A stretch of 64,000 nucleotides of DNA from JAJDXW01 sp965243335 (GTDB lineage Bacteria > Pseudomonadota > Gammaproteobacteria > HK1), in NCBI GenBank assembly GCA_965243335.1, contig OZ251545.1, forward strand, positions 1,736,001 to 1,800,000. The letters are read 5' to 3'. Shown in pieces: positions 1-8,573 of the stretch. The notes below the pieces were generated by a model, which saw only the letters and a list, made by a program, of their open reading frames with translations, was not told the origin of the DNA and ran no database searches. Both the position numbers and the translations under genes were made by a program. Position 1 is the stretch's first letter. Each line of letters starts with the position of its first letter.

Positions 1-3000
1 GTGGGCCGCGAAGATGAATTCGATGCCGTTGCCATCCTCGCCGCCCGCCCCGGGGATGCCCTGGGGACCCCGCGCCCCCGCCGCCCCCGGAGCGGCGTAG
101 CGGGCGATGATGACGGGGGCGGTCCACCGCCCCCACCCGGCGCGGGGCCAGGCGCCGGACCGGGGCGGGGTCGCGCCCACGGCGGGCGTGCCCGGCACGG
201 CGCGGCGGACGACCCAGGCGAGCGGGAGCGCGGAGGTCGGGCTCTCGAGGCCGTCGGTCCACGTGAGTCCGCCGCGGACGGCGGAGGCGACGTCGAACCC
301 CCACAGGTCGTCCGGGCGCTGGTTCGAGGGGATCGCGGCGACGGAGGTGCGGGCGTAGCGCCACTCGGTGCCGGCCCCGTCCTGCCCGTCCACGCCGCGC
401 TGCACCCACGTGTCCCAATACGCGCGCCCTCCGGCGCCTTCGGGGGCGCGGGAGGAAGTGGACGTGTGGCTCTGCGTGCAGATCCAGAGGCCGCCCGTGC
501 GCCGCACCACGTCGTTGACGAGGTAGGCCTGCCCGACCCGCCACTCCCCGCGCATCCAGACCGCCGGCGGGCGCTGGTTCGCGTCCCCGAACGTGATGGT
601 GAGCGCTCCCCCGGGATACCCGTCCGGGATCACGGTGATCCTGATCTCCTCGTCCGACGTCGCCGTCCAGCTCGCGCCGCGCTCCTGGCGCTCGATCCGG
701 GCGACCGGGCCGCCGCCGTCGCCCGACGACCAGACCTCGCCCCCCTCCCATGCCCCCCGCACCCGGATGGTGACGTGGACCAGGCGCCCCGCCACGACCC
801 CGCCGCCCAATGCGTCCGACCAGGCGAAGACGGCCAGCACCTCGGGGGCGCCCCCCTCGCCCGTCGGCGCGAGGGCGTCCGCCGTCAGGTCGGCGGTCGC
901 GGCGGCGTAGTAGCGGGGATCGTCGTCGGCGCCCGTCAAGCGCACATCGCCGCCCATCTGCGGGGCGACCTCGGTGATCCGGAGGCGCGCGGGCGGCTCG
1001 CCGTCGGCGTAGAGGCGCCAGCGGAGGTCGTCGGGCTTCCAGGGCGGCGCCCCCGGCTCCGGGGCGGGCACGGCGCTGTCGAGGTTCAACTCGGAGCGCC
1101 TGCCCGCGGCGGTCAGGACGCGCGCGGTGTGGAGGCGCCCGTCGGGCAGGGCGACGAGGAGATGGTTGGTCCCGGCCGGGAGGTCGACCTCGCGGCCGAG
1201 GCCGAGCACGGCGCCGGCGAGGCGCGAGGCGCGCCCGGTTGCGCCGCCATCGAGAAGGGGCGAACTGAAGCGCACGACGTCGCCGCGGTGGAGGATCTGG
1301 AGCGCCTCGGGGCCCATGGTCCACGTGACCCGCCGGCGCTGGAGCGTCTGCCGGGCGAGGGCGAGGTTCGCGGCCTGCGCCGCCTGGCGCGCATTGGTGA
1401 CGCCCGAGAGGGGGATCTCGACGGAGTGCTTGGGCGCCGTGGCGCCGGCGGCGCGCCGGCGCACGGCGCGGTGCTCCCATCCGGCGGAGGCGTCGGCGAA
1501 CCGGGCGACGACCTCGTCCACGACCGGGCCGGCGGCGTAGTCCACCGTGACGCTGCCGGCGAGGACGTTGGCGGGAGTGATCGAGGCGACCGGCGTCTGG
1601 TTCGCGGCCTCCCAGACGACGCCGAGCTTGCCCGCGCTCCAGGTCGGGGACGCGTATCCGCAGCGGGCGATGAGGGCGAGGACGTCGGCGACGCCGGCAG
1701 GCCGCTGGAGCACGTGGTTGCACTCGAGCCGCTGGGTGTCGCACCAGGCGCCCCAGGCCTGGAGGGAGGCGTCGTCGATGCGGGCCGCGGGGAGGCCCGC
1801 GCCGGCGATGAGCCGGCCCGCCGAGTCCCGGATCCCGAGGGCGAACCACCGGTAGATCCACGCGGGGTTCGAGGTCGCGACCGGGGCGGTCCACACCCGG
1901 CGCGCGGCGTCCCAGGTCGGGACCTTTTGCGACACGACGGCCGAGAGGCGGTTGAGCGCCCCGGAGAGCTGGCCGGAGGCCCGGATCCGGAGGGCGAGGC
2001 GGGTCTGGCCGTCGTAGTGGCCGAGGTCGGGCGAGATGACGCGGAGGCTCTCCCACGCCGCCTGCCGCACGGACCTCGGATTCGATGCCGACGCTGTGAC
2101 GAGCCGGCAGTGGATCCGCCACCCCCGCCCGTCCGCGGGCTGCACGCCGTCCGTGGGGAGGTCGAGGGTCACGGTGTGGCGGTGTGGCGTGGGGTCGGAG
2201 TGGGCCCAGGTGTATTCGCTGTGGATGACGCGGCGGTCGCCGGCGGCCGGCATCGCGACGCGCTGTATGTAGACCGAGGTGGAGAGTTCTGTGTATTGGC
2301 CAGAGTTACCGATCCCGAAGGCCCGCACGATGAACTCGAACACCACCTTCTCCGCGCCGACCGGGAGATCCCGCACGATCCAGTTGGTGTTGGGGAAGCT
2401 CGAGCCCTCCTGCGTCGACGAGTCGCCCTCGACGAGGGTGAGGCGCCCGCGCGCGTCCGACCACTCCGTCGAGACGCCCTGGTAGTTGGCGAGGGCCGTG
2501 TCGCCGATCCGGAGCGCGCCGGCCCCGGCCGCCGGGATCGAGAGATCGCCCACGCCGAACCCGAAGACGGCGGCAAGGTATTGGTCGTCCCCGTCGTAGG
2601 TCGCGTACTGGGTGTTGGCGGCGTCGGGGTAGAGGAGATGCGTCCCGAGCACGAGCGGGACGGGCCCGTAGGGGCGGGCGGAGTTGCGGATGTTGGTCAG
2701 GGCGGCCGGCGGCGCCGTCGAGGCGGCGCCGTCGCCCGTGGGGTCCGACGCGTCCGGCAACCGGGGGGGCGCGATCGCGTCGACGATGAAGCGGCCGCCG
2801 ACGGTGATGCCGGTCGCGAGCGCCACCTTCCCCCACGCCGGCCAGGCGGCGAAGGCGCCGTAGCCGCCCGAGACGTAGAGCGCCGCGGCGATGACGGCGA
2901 TGGTCAGGACGGTGCGGAGCGGATCCGTGTCGTCGCCCCCCGCGACGGCGGCGCGGAGGGTGACGACGTCGCCGGGGCCGACGCGTGCGCGCTCCCACTC

Positions 3001-3180
3001 CGGCTCGGGGATCCGCTCGCCGTTCCGCCACGCCGCCACCGGCCCGGGGCCGGGCCACTCGCGGGCGGCGAGCGCGGCGAGCGTCAGGCCCTCGGGCGGG
3101 ACGACGACCGTCCGGACGTCGCGCCCGGCGGTGGTGATGGGATGGGGCCGCCGGTCGACGACGAGCGCGCGGGAGGTCAT
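1..3180 (-). CDS. Phage tail tip / host-specificity protein (partial, C-terminus outside window)
   Basis: The leftward frame is open from the ATG at 3180 to the edge (1,060 codons) and has no stop in the window. The N-terminal 65 or so residues are followed by two hydrophobic stretches (roughly residues 80 to 125). Then comes a long tail-protein body, and the last visible part has a Gly/Pro-rich collagen-like run ending in GNGIEFIF. That ending is typical of large phage tail-tip or central fibre proteins that set host specificity. The start codon overlaps the stop of the NlpC-like gene as ATGA, so the two are translationally coupled and last in the tail operon, the usual place for a lambda-J-like protein. 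No family name can be fixed without a profile search. The rightward open frame over the same bases is its antisense shadow. Confidence 0.8.
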   Translation of the reverse strand, partial: MTSRALVVDRRPHPITTAGRDVRTVVVPPEGLTLAALAAREWPGPGPVAAWRNGERIPEPEWERARVGPGDVVTLRAAVAGGDDTDPLRTVLTIAVIAAALYVSGGYGAFAAWPAWGKVALATGITVGGRFIVDAIAPPRLPDASDPTGDGAASTAPPAALTNIRNSARPYGPVPLVLGTHLLYPDAANTQYATYDGDDQYLAAVFGFGVGDLSIPAAGAGALRIGDTALANYQGVSTEWSDARGRLTLVEGDSSTQEGSSFPNTNWIVRDLPVGAEKVVFEFIVRAFGIGNSGQYTELSTSVYIQRVAMPAAGDRRVIHSEYTWAHSDPTPHRHTVTLDLPTDGVQPADGRGWRIHCRLVTASASNPRSVRQAAWESLRVISPDLGHYDGQTRLALRIRASGQLSGALNRLSAVVSQKVPTWDAARRVWTAPVATSNPAWIYRWFALGIRDSAGRLIAGAGLPAARIDDASLQAWGAWCDTQRLECNHVLQRPAGVADVLALIARCGYASPTWSAGKLGVVWEAANQTPVASITPANVLAGSVTVDYAAGPVVDEVVARFADASAGWEHRAVRRRAAGATAPKHSVEIPLSGVTNARQAAQAANLALARQTLQRRRVTWTMGPEALQILHRGDVVRFSSPLLDGGATGRASRLAGAVLGLGREVDLPAGTNHLLVALPDGRLHTARVLTAAGRRSELNLDSAVPAPEPGAPPWKPDDLRWRLYADGEPPARLRITEVAPQMGGDVRLTGADDDPRYYAAATADLTADALAPTGEGGAPEVLAVFAWSDALGGGVVAGRLVHVTIRVRGAWEGGEVWSSGDGGGPVARIERQERGASWTATSDEEIRITVIPDGYPGGALTITFGDANQRPPAVWMRGEWRVGQAYLVNDVVRRTGGLWICTQSHTSTSSRAPEGAGGRAYWDTWVQRGVDGQDGAGTEWRYARTSVAAIPSNQRPDDLWGFDVASAVRGGLTWTDGLESPTSALPLAWVVRRAVPGTPAVGATPPRSGAWPRAGWGRWTAPVIIARYAAPGAAGARGPQGIPGAGGEDGNGIEFIFAAH

Positions 3181-3572
3181 GGCGCCGCCCGGTAGAGCCC
3201 TTCGAGTGCGTAGCCGCGGCGCGGGAGCTCGTCGAGGGGGGTGAGGACGGCGCCCACGCCGGGCTGCGCGTGCAGCGCCCAGGCGCGGCCCGCGCAGTCG
3301 ACGCCGACCACCCCGACGTGGTGGGCGCCCGCGCGCCGGCCCGCGGGGCGAAGGAGGGCGACGTCGCCGGGCCGCGGGTCTGCGGCCGGCGCCGCGGCCT
3401 CGGCGAGGACGGAGCGCGCCTGGCGGTCCCGGGCGCGGGCGGACGCGGCCCGGCCCGGGAGGTCGACGTCGATGCCCATCTCCTCGCGCAGCACGTCCGC
3501 CACGAGGTCTGCGCAGTCGGCGGCGCCCGCGTCGTACGGACGCCCGAGGTAGCGGGCGAGGTCGGGCGTCAT
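3177..3572 (-). CDS. NlpC/P60-like phage tail assembly peptidase
   Basis: This 131-residue protein has a Cys in ADCADLV (C20) and the pair H84-H85 in AHHVGVVG. That is the Cys/His arrangement of small NlpC/P60-type cell-wall peptidases found in phage tail operons (lambda K-like). Such proteins are thought to help the tail cross peptidoglycan or to process tail parts. The start at 3572 is chosen because it overlaps the stop of the DUF1833 gene as ATGA; the frame is open further upstream, but that part is antisense-type low-complexity Arg/Pro sequence. The stop in turn overlaps the start of the tail-tip gene. The catalytic assignment is by motif only. Confidence 0.75.
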   Translation of the reverse strand: MTPDLARYLGRPYDAGAADCADLVADVLREEMGIDVDLPGRAASARARDRQARSVLAEAAAPAADPRPGDVALLRPAGRRAGAHHVGVVGVDCAGRAWALHAQPGVGAVLTPLDELPRRGYALEGLYRAAP

Positions 3573-4045
3573 CCAAACATCGCCGGGGCGGTCCGGGGGT
3601 CGTAGCGGAGCGCGACGGCGGGCTGGGAGAGGAACGGGTCGAACCCGAGGCGGACGATGATCGACTCGGCGTCGGCGCGGATCGAGTGCACGTCGACGGT
3701 CACTTCCCACTCCACGACCGGGGCGGCGGCGGCCGGGACCCGCACCCCCATCACCCGGACGGTCGCGCCCGATCCGCCCTGGACGGCCTCCACCCAGCGC
3801 ATGAGCGGCCGGCCGACGTTGTCCACCCGGAGCTCGGCGGCCGGGGCGCGGCCCTCGCCGTCATCCGCGAGGCGCGCGGTGAACGCGAGGGGGATCCAGT
3901 CGTGGCCCTCGATCTGGCGGCCGAGGCGGTCGGCCACGACCCGGACCGGGTCCGTCAGGGCGGGGTGCCGGATCTCGAGCGCGTGCACGACGACGTCGGC
4001 CGGGTCTAGCTCGGAGACGGCTCGGCGGTAGGCGGGGGACGCCAC
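3569..4045 (-). CDS. DUF1833 phage tail protein
   Basis: This 158-residue protein carries the DUF1833 N-terminal signature ALEIRHPALTDPVRVVADR (about residues 26 to 44). It continues with beta-strand-rich sequence including VEWEVTVDVHSI. DUF1833 proteins are small conserved tail components encoded just before the NlpC-like and tail-tip genes in many siphophages; their structural role is not well defined. The start is a GTG. The preceding tail gene ends 6 bp upstream, and the stop overlaps the NlpC start as ATGA, so the gene is embedded in one translationally coupled operon. Confidence 0.8.
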   Translation of the reverse strand: MASPAYRRAVSELDPADVVVHALEIRHPALTDPVRVVADRLGRQIEGHDWIPLAFTARLADDGEGRAPAAELRVDNVGRPLMRWVEAVQGGSGATVRVMGVRVPAAAAPVVEWEVTVDVHSIRADAESIIVRLGFDPFLSQPAVALRYDPRTAPAMFG

Positions 4046-4051
4046 GGCGGG

Positions 4052-4966
4052 TCAGGCGCGGAGGGGGGTCGGGACGCCGGACGCGACCGCCTCGAGCGCC
4101 GTGAGGTCCGCGAGGGACCCGGCCCCCGCCCACACGAGGGCGGCGTCGACCGGCTCGCCGACGCGGGCCGCGCGGACGAAGGCGTCGAGCGCCGCGCTGT
4201 CCGCGGGGGTCCAGACGTAGGGCTCGGTCGTGTCGGCGCCGCCGATGCCGCGCACGGCGAGACGCCGCTCCCCGGCGCGCAGGGCGAGGGCGAGGTCGGG
4301 GAGGAGCTCGGGCTTGAGGGCCGCCTCGGACAAGGACGCATCCGACCCCGCGTCGGGCGAGGTCCGCATGTCGATCATGGCCTGCCCCCCGCCCGCGGCG
4401 AACAGCGCGATCCAGGCCCACCAGGACGCGGAGCGGACAGCGGGCGCGGGGAGCGGCGGACGGGGGGTGGGAGCGATTGTGATCGCCGGCCTGCCGGACC
4501 CGGCGGGCGGTTGGTGGACTCTGGCGCTGAAGCGGACGCTGGTCCGCACGACGACGTCGCTGCCGGGGACGGGGAGCCGCGGATCCCAGAAGCTCCGGAG
4601 GAGCCAGGGCTCCGGGCTCTCGAACCGCGCCGTCACGCGCCAGCGGCGCCGATCGGACACCTCGGCGGCGAGGTCGAGCCCGGCGCGGCCGCCGACGATC
4701 CGGGCGACCCTGGCCGCGCTCTCCGGACCGCCGGCGCCGGCGGGGAGGCGGATCCAGTCGTCGGCGTGCGCGGTGAGCCACGCGGTGAACTGGTCCCGCT
4801 CCGCGTCGGACGCGAGGATCGCCGTCAGGTCGAGGATGCGCTGCTGTGACCCCGAGGTCGCCTGGCGGACGGAACCGTCCTCGAACTGGACGCGCCGGAC
4901 CGCGCCGAGCCAGGAGACCCCGCCCTCGAAGCGGGCGACGCCGGCGTAGTCGGGCCAGGGGGTCAT
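4052..4966 (-). CDS. Putative phage minor tail protein
   Basis: This 304-residue protein lies between tape-measure-proximal genes and DUF1833. The N-terminal half (about residues 20 to 150) has the pattern of tail proteins in which a substrate-clamp-like domain ends in a strand series such as ARIVGGRAGLDLAAEV followed by RRWRVTARFES. I recognise the type but not a numbered family. A hydrophobic patch (SASWWAWIALFAAGGG) sits near residue 190. The ATG at 4966 overlaps the upstream stop as ATGA. The frame stays open to 6157, but the upstream part is a shadow of the tape-measure gene. Function beyond tail structure is inference from position. Confidence 0.65.
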   Translation of the reverse strand: MTPWPDYAGVARFEGGVSWLGAVRRVQFEDGSVRQATSGSQQRILDLTAILASDAERDQFTAWLTAHADDWIRLPAGAGGPESAARVARIVGGRAGLDLAAEVSDRRRWRVTARFESPEPWLLRSFWDPRLPVPGSDVVVRTSVRFSARVHQPPAGSGRPAITIAPTPRPPLPAPAVRSASWWAWIALFAAGGGQAMIDMRTSPDAGSDASLSEAALKPELLPDLALALRAGERRLAVRGIGGADTTEPYVWTPADSAALDAFVRAARVGEPVDAALVWAGAGSLADLTALEAVASGVPTPLRA

Positions 4967-5334
4967 GGGTCCGGCGACTCCGCCTCGGCCTCGCCCCTCC
5001 AAGCCCGCCGGCCGCCGCCGGCGTCGTAGGGGGTGAGGCGGGCGCCCGCGAGGCCGCCCACGAGGCGCCAGCGGGCGGTGGCCGAGCGCTCGCCGGGAAG
5101 GCCCGTCCAGAGACGGTGCGCGCCGGACGCGGCCCATGCGATCCAGGCCGCGGCGTCCGAGTCGCTGAGGCAGAGCCACCGCAGGCTCCGGAGGCGGCGG
5201 GGGGCGTCGGGGCCGGACGTCTGGCGGGCGAGGGAGGGCGCCCGGACGGTGGTGCGGACGGACGCCGGGGCGGCGCCTTCCCATTCGCCGTCCGCGATGA
5301 GGAGGGCGTGGGCGGCGGGCCAGGGGTCGGTCAT
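4963..5334 (-). CDS. Small phage tail-operon protein, function unknown
   Basis: This 123-residue protein sits between the tape measure and the putative minor tail protein, overlapping both neighbours by 4 bp (ATGA at each junction). It is rich in Trp, Ala and Arg (for example LCLSDSDAAAWIAWAASG and ARWRLVGGLAG) and has no signal peptide or clear membrane segment. I do not recognise a family. Its position suggests a tail tip or distal tail accessory protein. The tight coupling on both sides is the main support for it being real. Confidence 0.65.
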   Translation of the reverse strand: MTDPWPAAHALLIADGEWEGAAPASVRTTVRAPSLARQTSGPDAPRRLRSLRWLCLSDSDAAAWIAWAASGAHRLWTGLPGERSATARWRLVGGLAGARLTPYDAGGGRRAWRGEAEAESPDP

Positions 5335-8018
5335 CCGAGCCGCCCCCCGAGGGCGTAGCGGTGTTCCAGCCCCTGGGAGATGGGGCCGTGGCGCGACAGG
5401 TCGTCGAGGATGAGGGTGGTGACGAGCCGGTCCGGCTCGACCGTCTGCCGGGCCTCGCCCACCTGCCGCTGCGGGGTGCCCCGGTTGACGATCTGGACGA
5501 CGACGGCGGGCGGCTGCGCGGGCCCCAGCGCGCGCATCTGCTCGGGGGTGAAGACGCCCTCCCGCCGTCGCAGGATGGCGGGGACCTCGTCCGGGGCGAG
5601 GCCGAGGACGCCGCCCCCGTGGAGGCGGGGGGCGGCGTCGAAGGCGGCGGCGGGGACGGACCGGCGCGTCCGGAGGGCGCCCGCGATCCCGCCCGCGTGG
5701 GCGACGCCGGCGCCGATGTCGAGCTCCGCCCCGGCGCCCGCCGGATACCGCGCGCCGAACGCCGCGGCGAGCGCCGAGAGGAGCGGCCCGGTGATGGACC
5801 GGCGCACGGCGAGGCGGGCGAGGTCGGAGATGATGGACTGGACGAGGTCGTTGAAGCCGAGCTTGCCCGTGGCGACGAATTGGGCGAGCGCGGTCTCCAT
5901 GCCCCGGAACGCGCCGGTGACCGCCTGCTCGGCGAGGGTCGCGTAGTCCTCGCTCTCGCGGGCGAGGTCGGCGAGGCCGCGCTCGAGGCCGGAGCGCCAG
6001 TCGGTCGCGGACCGGAGGGCGTCCTCGGCGGCGCGGGCCTGCTCCTCCGCGGCCTCCCTGGCGGCGGCGGCGATCCGCTGCTGCACGATCTCGTTGACCG
6101 CGCCCAGCTCCTCGGCGGACGCGCCGGCGGCGAGGAGGATGCGGCGGTTCTCCTCACCCCACCGTTCGGCCTGGCGGACGGCGCGGTCGTACGGGGTCGC
6201 GAGCTCGTCGCCCACGTCGTCCATGATGCGGGCGGCGTCGCGGCGGAGGCGGACCATGCGCGCCCGCGCCTCGCGGAGCGCCCGATCGGCGCCCGCGAAG
6301 TCGCTGTAGTCGGGGGCGGCGGACGGGGGCGTCCCGGGCTCGCCGGGGAGAGGACGGGACGAGCGCGCCTTCAGCTCGGCATCGGCCGCGGCGACGAGCG
6401 CTTCGGTCTCGCCGCGCTCGGCCTTCAATCGCGCGATCTCGTCGCGCGATCGGGACACGATGCCCCGGAGCTCGGTCGCGCGGGTCTGGAGCGCGCCATA
6501 GCTCGGGCCTTCGCGCGACAGCACCGCGGCGTGCTCGCCGGCCGCGAGCATCGTCGTGATCTGCTGCTGCTGCGCGAGGTTCGCGTCGAGCTCATCCTCC
6601 GCCTCGGCGACCCCGTCGCGGAGCGACTGGACGTCGCGCCCGATGAAGCCGAGCAGCCGGCGTCCGGCGTCGCGGCGGCGCTCGATCTGCGCCGTGTCGA
6701 GCGCGCGGTAGGCGTCGGCGAGGTCGCGCAGACCGCCGCCGGCGCCCCTCGCGTCCTCGCCGAGCCCTCGGATCTCCTCCCGGCTCCGCGAGACGGCCGA
6801 CCAGACCTCCCAGGCGCCGAAGGCGACGAGGCCGAGGACGCCCCATGGACCGCCGAGCAGGGCGAGCGCGCCGCGGGCGGCCCGGGCGGCCCGGGAGAAC
6901 ACCGTCAGCGCCACCGCCGCCGACCGCGAGCGCCCCTCCATGCGCCCCAGGGCGACCTGGACGGCCGCCATCTGCGCCGCGGCGATCACCGACTGTGCGC
7001 CCGCCGTGAGGAGCGATCCCGCCAGCCGCGTCCCGAGGGCGGCGCCCGCGGCGAGCGCCGCCTTTCCCGCGAGATCCAGGGCCCGCGCCACCTGCTCGGG
7101 GTCCACCTGCCCCAGGGCGGTCCCGAGGCCCTCGATCGCGCGCGCGGCGAGGGCGCTCGCGCCGGCGATCTCGTCCGCCGCGCCGACGAGCTGGGTCGTC
7201 TGGTTGTCGAGCCGGGTGAACGCCTGGCCGAGGGTGCTGGCGGTGCGGCCGAACTGGTCCTCGAGGTCGGCCGACCCGCGGAGGAAGGCGCGGAAGAACT
7301 CCCGGCTGGAGACCGCCCCCTCGTTGACCAGGCGCCGGAGCCGGGCCACCGATCCTCCGGCGCCCTCCAGGTGGCGGGCCACCGTCCGGAGCAGGACCGG
7401 CGCGCCCTCGAGGAGGCTGTTGAACTCCTCGGCGCGGACCACGCCGCCGCCGAGGGCCTGCGAGAGCTGGAGCAGCGCCCCCGCCGCCTCGGTCGAGGAC
7501 GTGCCCTGGATCGCGAGGGACTGCCCGACCCCGCGCACCACGGCGAGGAGCTGATCCTCGGTCGCCCCGAGATCTCCGGCCGCCTGCGCGAGACGCTGGT
7601 AGAGCGACACCGCGGCGGAGATCGGCGCCCGGGTCTCGTCCGCGATCTCGAAGAGCGCGCCGCGCACCCGCAGGGCGGCCTCCTCGGACTCAGTCGCGAG
7701 CCGGACCGCGTTGTTCACCCGGGTCCAGGCGTCGGCGTATTGGGCGCCCGCGCGGGCCGCGCGCCGGAACACCTCGATGCTCGCGAGGCTGGAGAGGTAC
7801 TTGACGTGCCGCCCGTGCGCGTCGAGGAACGCGCGGCCGGCGGACCGGGTGGAGCGGGTGAGCTCGTCCGTCGCCGCGGCGGCGGCGCGGGCCGGGCCGG
7901 GCGTCTGGCCGAGGCGGCGGGAGAGCTTGTCGAGCTCGCGGTCGGCGAGCCGCATCTCGCCGGTGAAGCCCTTGGCATCGACCTCCAGGCGGATCCCGAG
8001 CCGGAGGTCGTCAGGCAT
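5331..8018 (-). CDS. Phage tail tape measure protein
   Basis: This 895-residue protein sets tail length and is injected or threaded through the tail tube. Residues 65 to 260 match the tape-measure N-terminal domain, including ASIEVFRRAARAGAQYADAW, the LAIQGTSSTEAAGALLQLSQ stretch and a GVVRAEEFNSLLEGAP motif. Hydrophobic helices follow around residues 310 to 410. Long charged coiled-coil-like segments run from about 420 to 560 (DEIARLKAERGE), with Ala/Arg-rich helices to the C-terminus. The ATG at 8018 has GGAG about 7 bp upstream. It is the first gene of the leftward tail operon and ends overlapping the next start. Length is ordinary for a siphophage tape measure. Confidence 0.88.
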   Translation of the reverse strand: MPDDLRLGIRLEVDAKGFTGEMRLADRELDKLSRRLGQTPGPARAAAAATDELTRSTRSAGRAFLDAHGRHVKYLSSLASIEVFRRAARAGAQYADAWTRVNNAVRLATESEEAALRVRGALFEIADETRAPISAAVSLYQRLAQAAGDLGATEDQLLAVVRGVGQSLAIQGTSSTEAAGALLQLSQALGGGVVRAEEFNSLLEGAPVLLRTVARHLEGAGGSVARLRRLVNEGAVSSREFFRAFLRGSADLEDQFGRTASTLGQAFTRLDNQTTQLVGAADEIAGASALAARAIEGLGTALGQVDPEQVARALDLAGKAALAAGAALGTRLAGSLLTAGAQSVIAAAQMAAVQVALGRMEGRSRSAAVALTVFSRAARAARGALALLGGPWGVLGLVAFGAWEVWSAVSRSREEIRGLGEDARGAGGGLRDLADAYRALDTAQIERRRDAGRRLLGFIGRDVQSLRDGVAEAEDELDANLAQQQQITTMLAAGEHAAVLSREGPSYGALQTRATELRGIVSRSRDEIARLKAERGETEALVAAADAELKARSSRPLPGEPGTPPSAAPDYSDFAGADRALREARARMVRLRRDAARIMDDVGDELATPYDRAVRQAERWGEENRRILLAAGASAEELGAVNEIVQQRIAAAAREAAEEQARAAEDALRSATDWRSGLERGLADLARESEDYATLAEQAVTGAFRGMETALAQFVATGKLGFNDLVQSIISDLARLAVRRSITGPLLSALAAAFGARYPAGAGAELDIGAGVAHAGGIAGALRTRRSVPAAAFDAAPRLHGGGVLGLAPDEVPAILRRREGVFTPEQMRALGPAQPPAVVVQIVNRGTPQRQVGEARQTVEPDRLVTTLILDDLSRHGPISQGLEHRYALGGRLG

Positions 8019-8032
8019 GGTACGCTCCGGGC

Positions 8033-8272
8033 ATGGACCCGATCGGCGCCGCCATCGTCCTCGCCGTCATCTGCCTCGGCAGCGGGATCATCCTGTCGTT
8101 CCAGCACCGGGGATGGCCCGAGCGGATCGCCGGCCTGGCGATCCTCGGCGTCCTCGCGCCCCTGGCGTTCTGGGCGTTCAGCTCCGGGTGGGTGTGGGCC
8201 TTCGTCGCGGCGGCGGTCGTCGGGTGGGCCGTGTGGTGCGCCCTGCGGCTCGTCTGCGCGCTGCTGGCCTGA
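8033..8272 (+). CDS. Small membrane protein, possible phage holin-like
   Basis: This 79-residue, very hydrophobic ORF begins 14 bp from the divergent tape-measure start. It has an N-terminal membrane segment (AAIVLAVICLGSGIIL), a short charged turn (QHRGWPER) and two further hydrophobic stretches to the C-terminus. Such proteins occur upstream of the terminase in Mu-like phages as holins or spanin partners, but nothing specific confirms this. The ribosome-binding site is weak. The 14-bp divergent gap leaves no room for two promoters, which suggests an inversion joint or transcription from inside the neighbour. The hydrophobic pattern is more convincing than the surrounding shadow frames. Confidence 0.45.
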   Translation: MDPIGAAIVLAVICLGSGIILSFQHRGWPERIAGLAILGVLAPLAFWAFSSGWVWAFVAAAVVGWAVWCALRLVCALLA

Positions 8273-8417
8273 CCCGTCCGGTCAACCCGGCCCCCGCTCG
8301 GCGAGGGCCGCCAGCGCCTCCCGCTCCACCAGCCTGAGCGCGGCGAGGCGGTCCGCATCGACGGACCGGCCGGCGGCGGCGAGGAGGGCGAGGGCCGAGG
8401 CGACCAAGGCCGCCTCG

Positions 8418-8573
8418 ATGGTCCGCTTGGAGCGGCGGCGCATCGCGGAGGCGGCGGGGGAGGCGGCCAAGCAGGTGGCCGCCGCCGAAGCGGCGAGCGC
8501 GGGATACGCGCTGCCGCCCGAAGCCCTCGCCGCCATCCGCGAGCAGGTGTACGGCATGGTGGTGGAGGCGTGA
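8418..8573 (+). pseudogene. C-terminal fragment resembling DUF3486 (Mu gp27-type small terminase)
   Basis: The 51 codons from the ATG at 8418 encode a charged helix (VRLERRRIAEAAGEAAKQVA) and end in PPEALAAIREQVYGMVVEA. This resembles the C-terminus of DUF3486 proteins, which directly precede the large terminase in Mu-like phages. The stop overlaps the terminase GTG as GTGA, the normal coupling. The frame is open upstream, but that part is low-complexity Ala/Arg/Ser sequence with no DUF3486 N-terminal (DNA-binding) look, so the gene appears to have lost its front end. If the fragment is real, the phage would lack a complete small terminase here. Confidence 0.45.

Noticed and set aside
1..3195. 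Rightward open frame of 1,064 codons
   Set aside because: It is in exact antisense register to the tail-tip gene and gives Arg/Gly/Asp-rich low-complexity protein; the leftward frame has recognisable phage tail sequence and coupled starts.
1..8018. Gene transfer agent instead of prophage
   Set aside because: The tail genes are of DUF1833/NlpC/tail-tip type with a DUF935 portal and MuF, which point to Mu-like phages rather than the RcGTA gene set.
8282..8443. Leftward 53-codon ORF (MRRRSKRTIEAALVASA...)
   Set aside because: It looks protein-like but lies opposite the DUF3486-like fragment, has no partner gene in that direction and no clear ribosome-binding site.
5361..8573. Rightward open frame of 1,070 codons
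   Set aside because: It is antisense to the tape-measure gene. Only its last 51 codons (from 8418) look like real protein and were kept as a DUF3486-like fragment.
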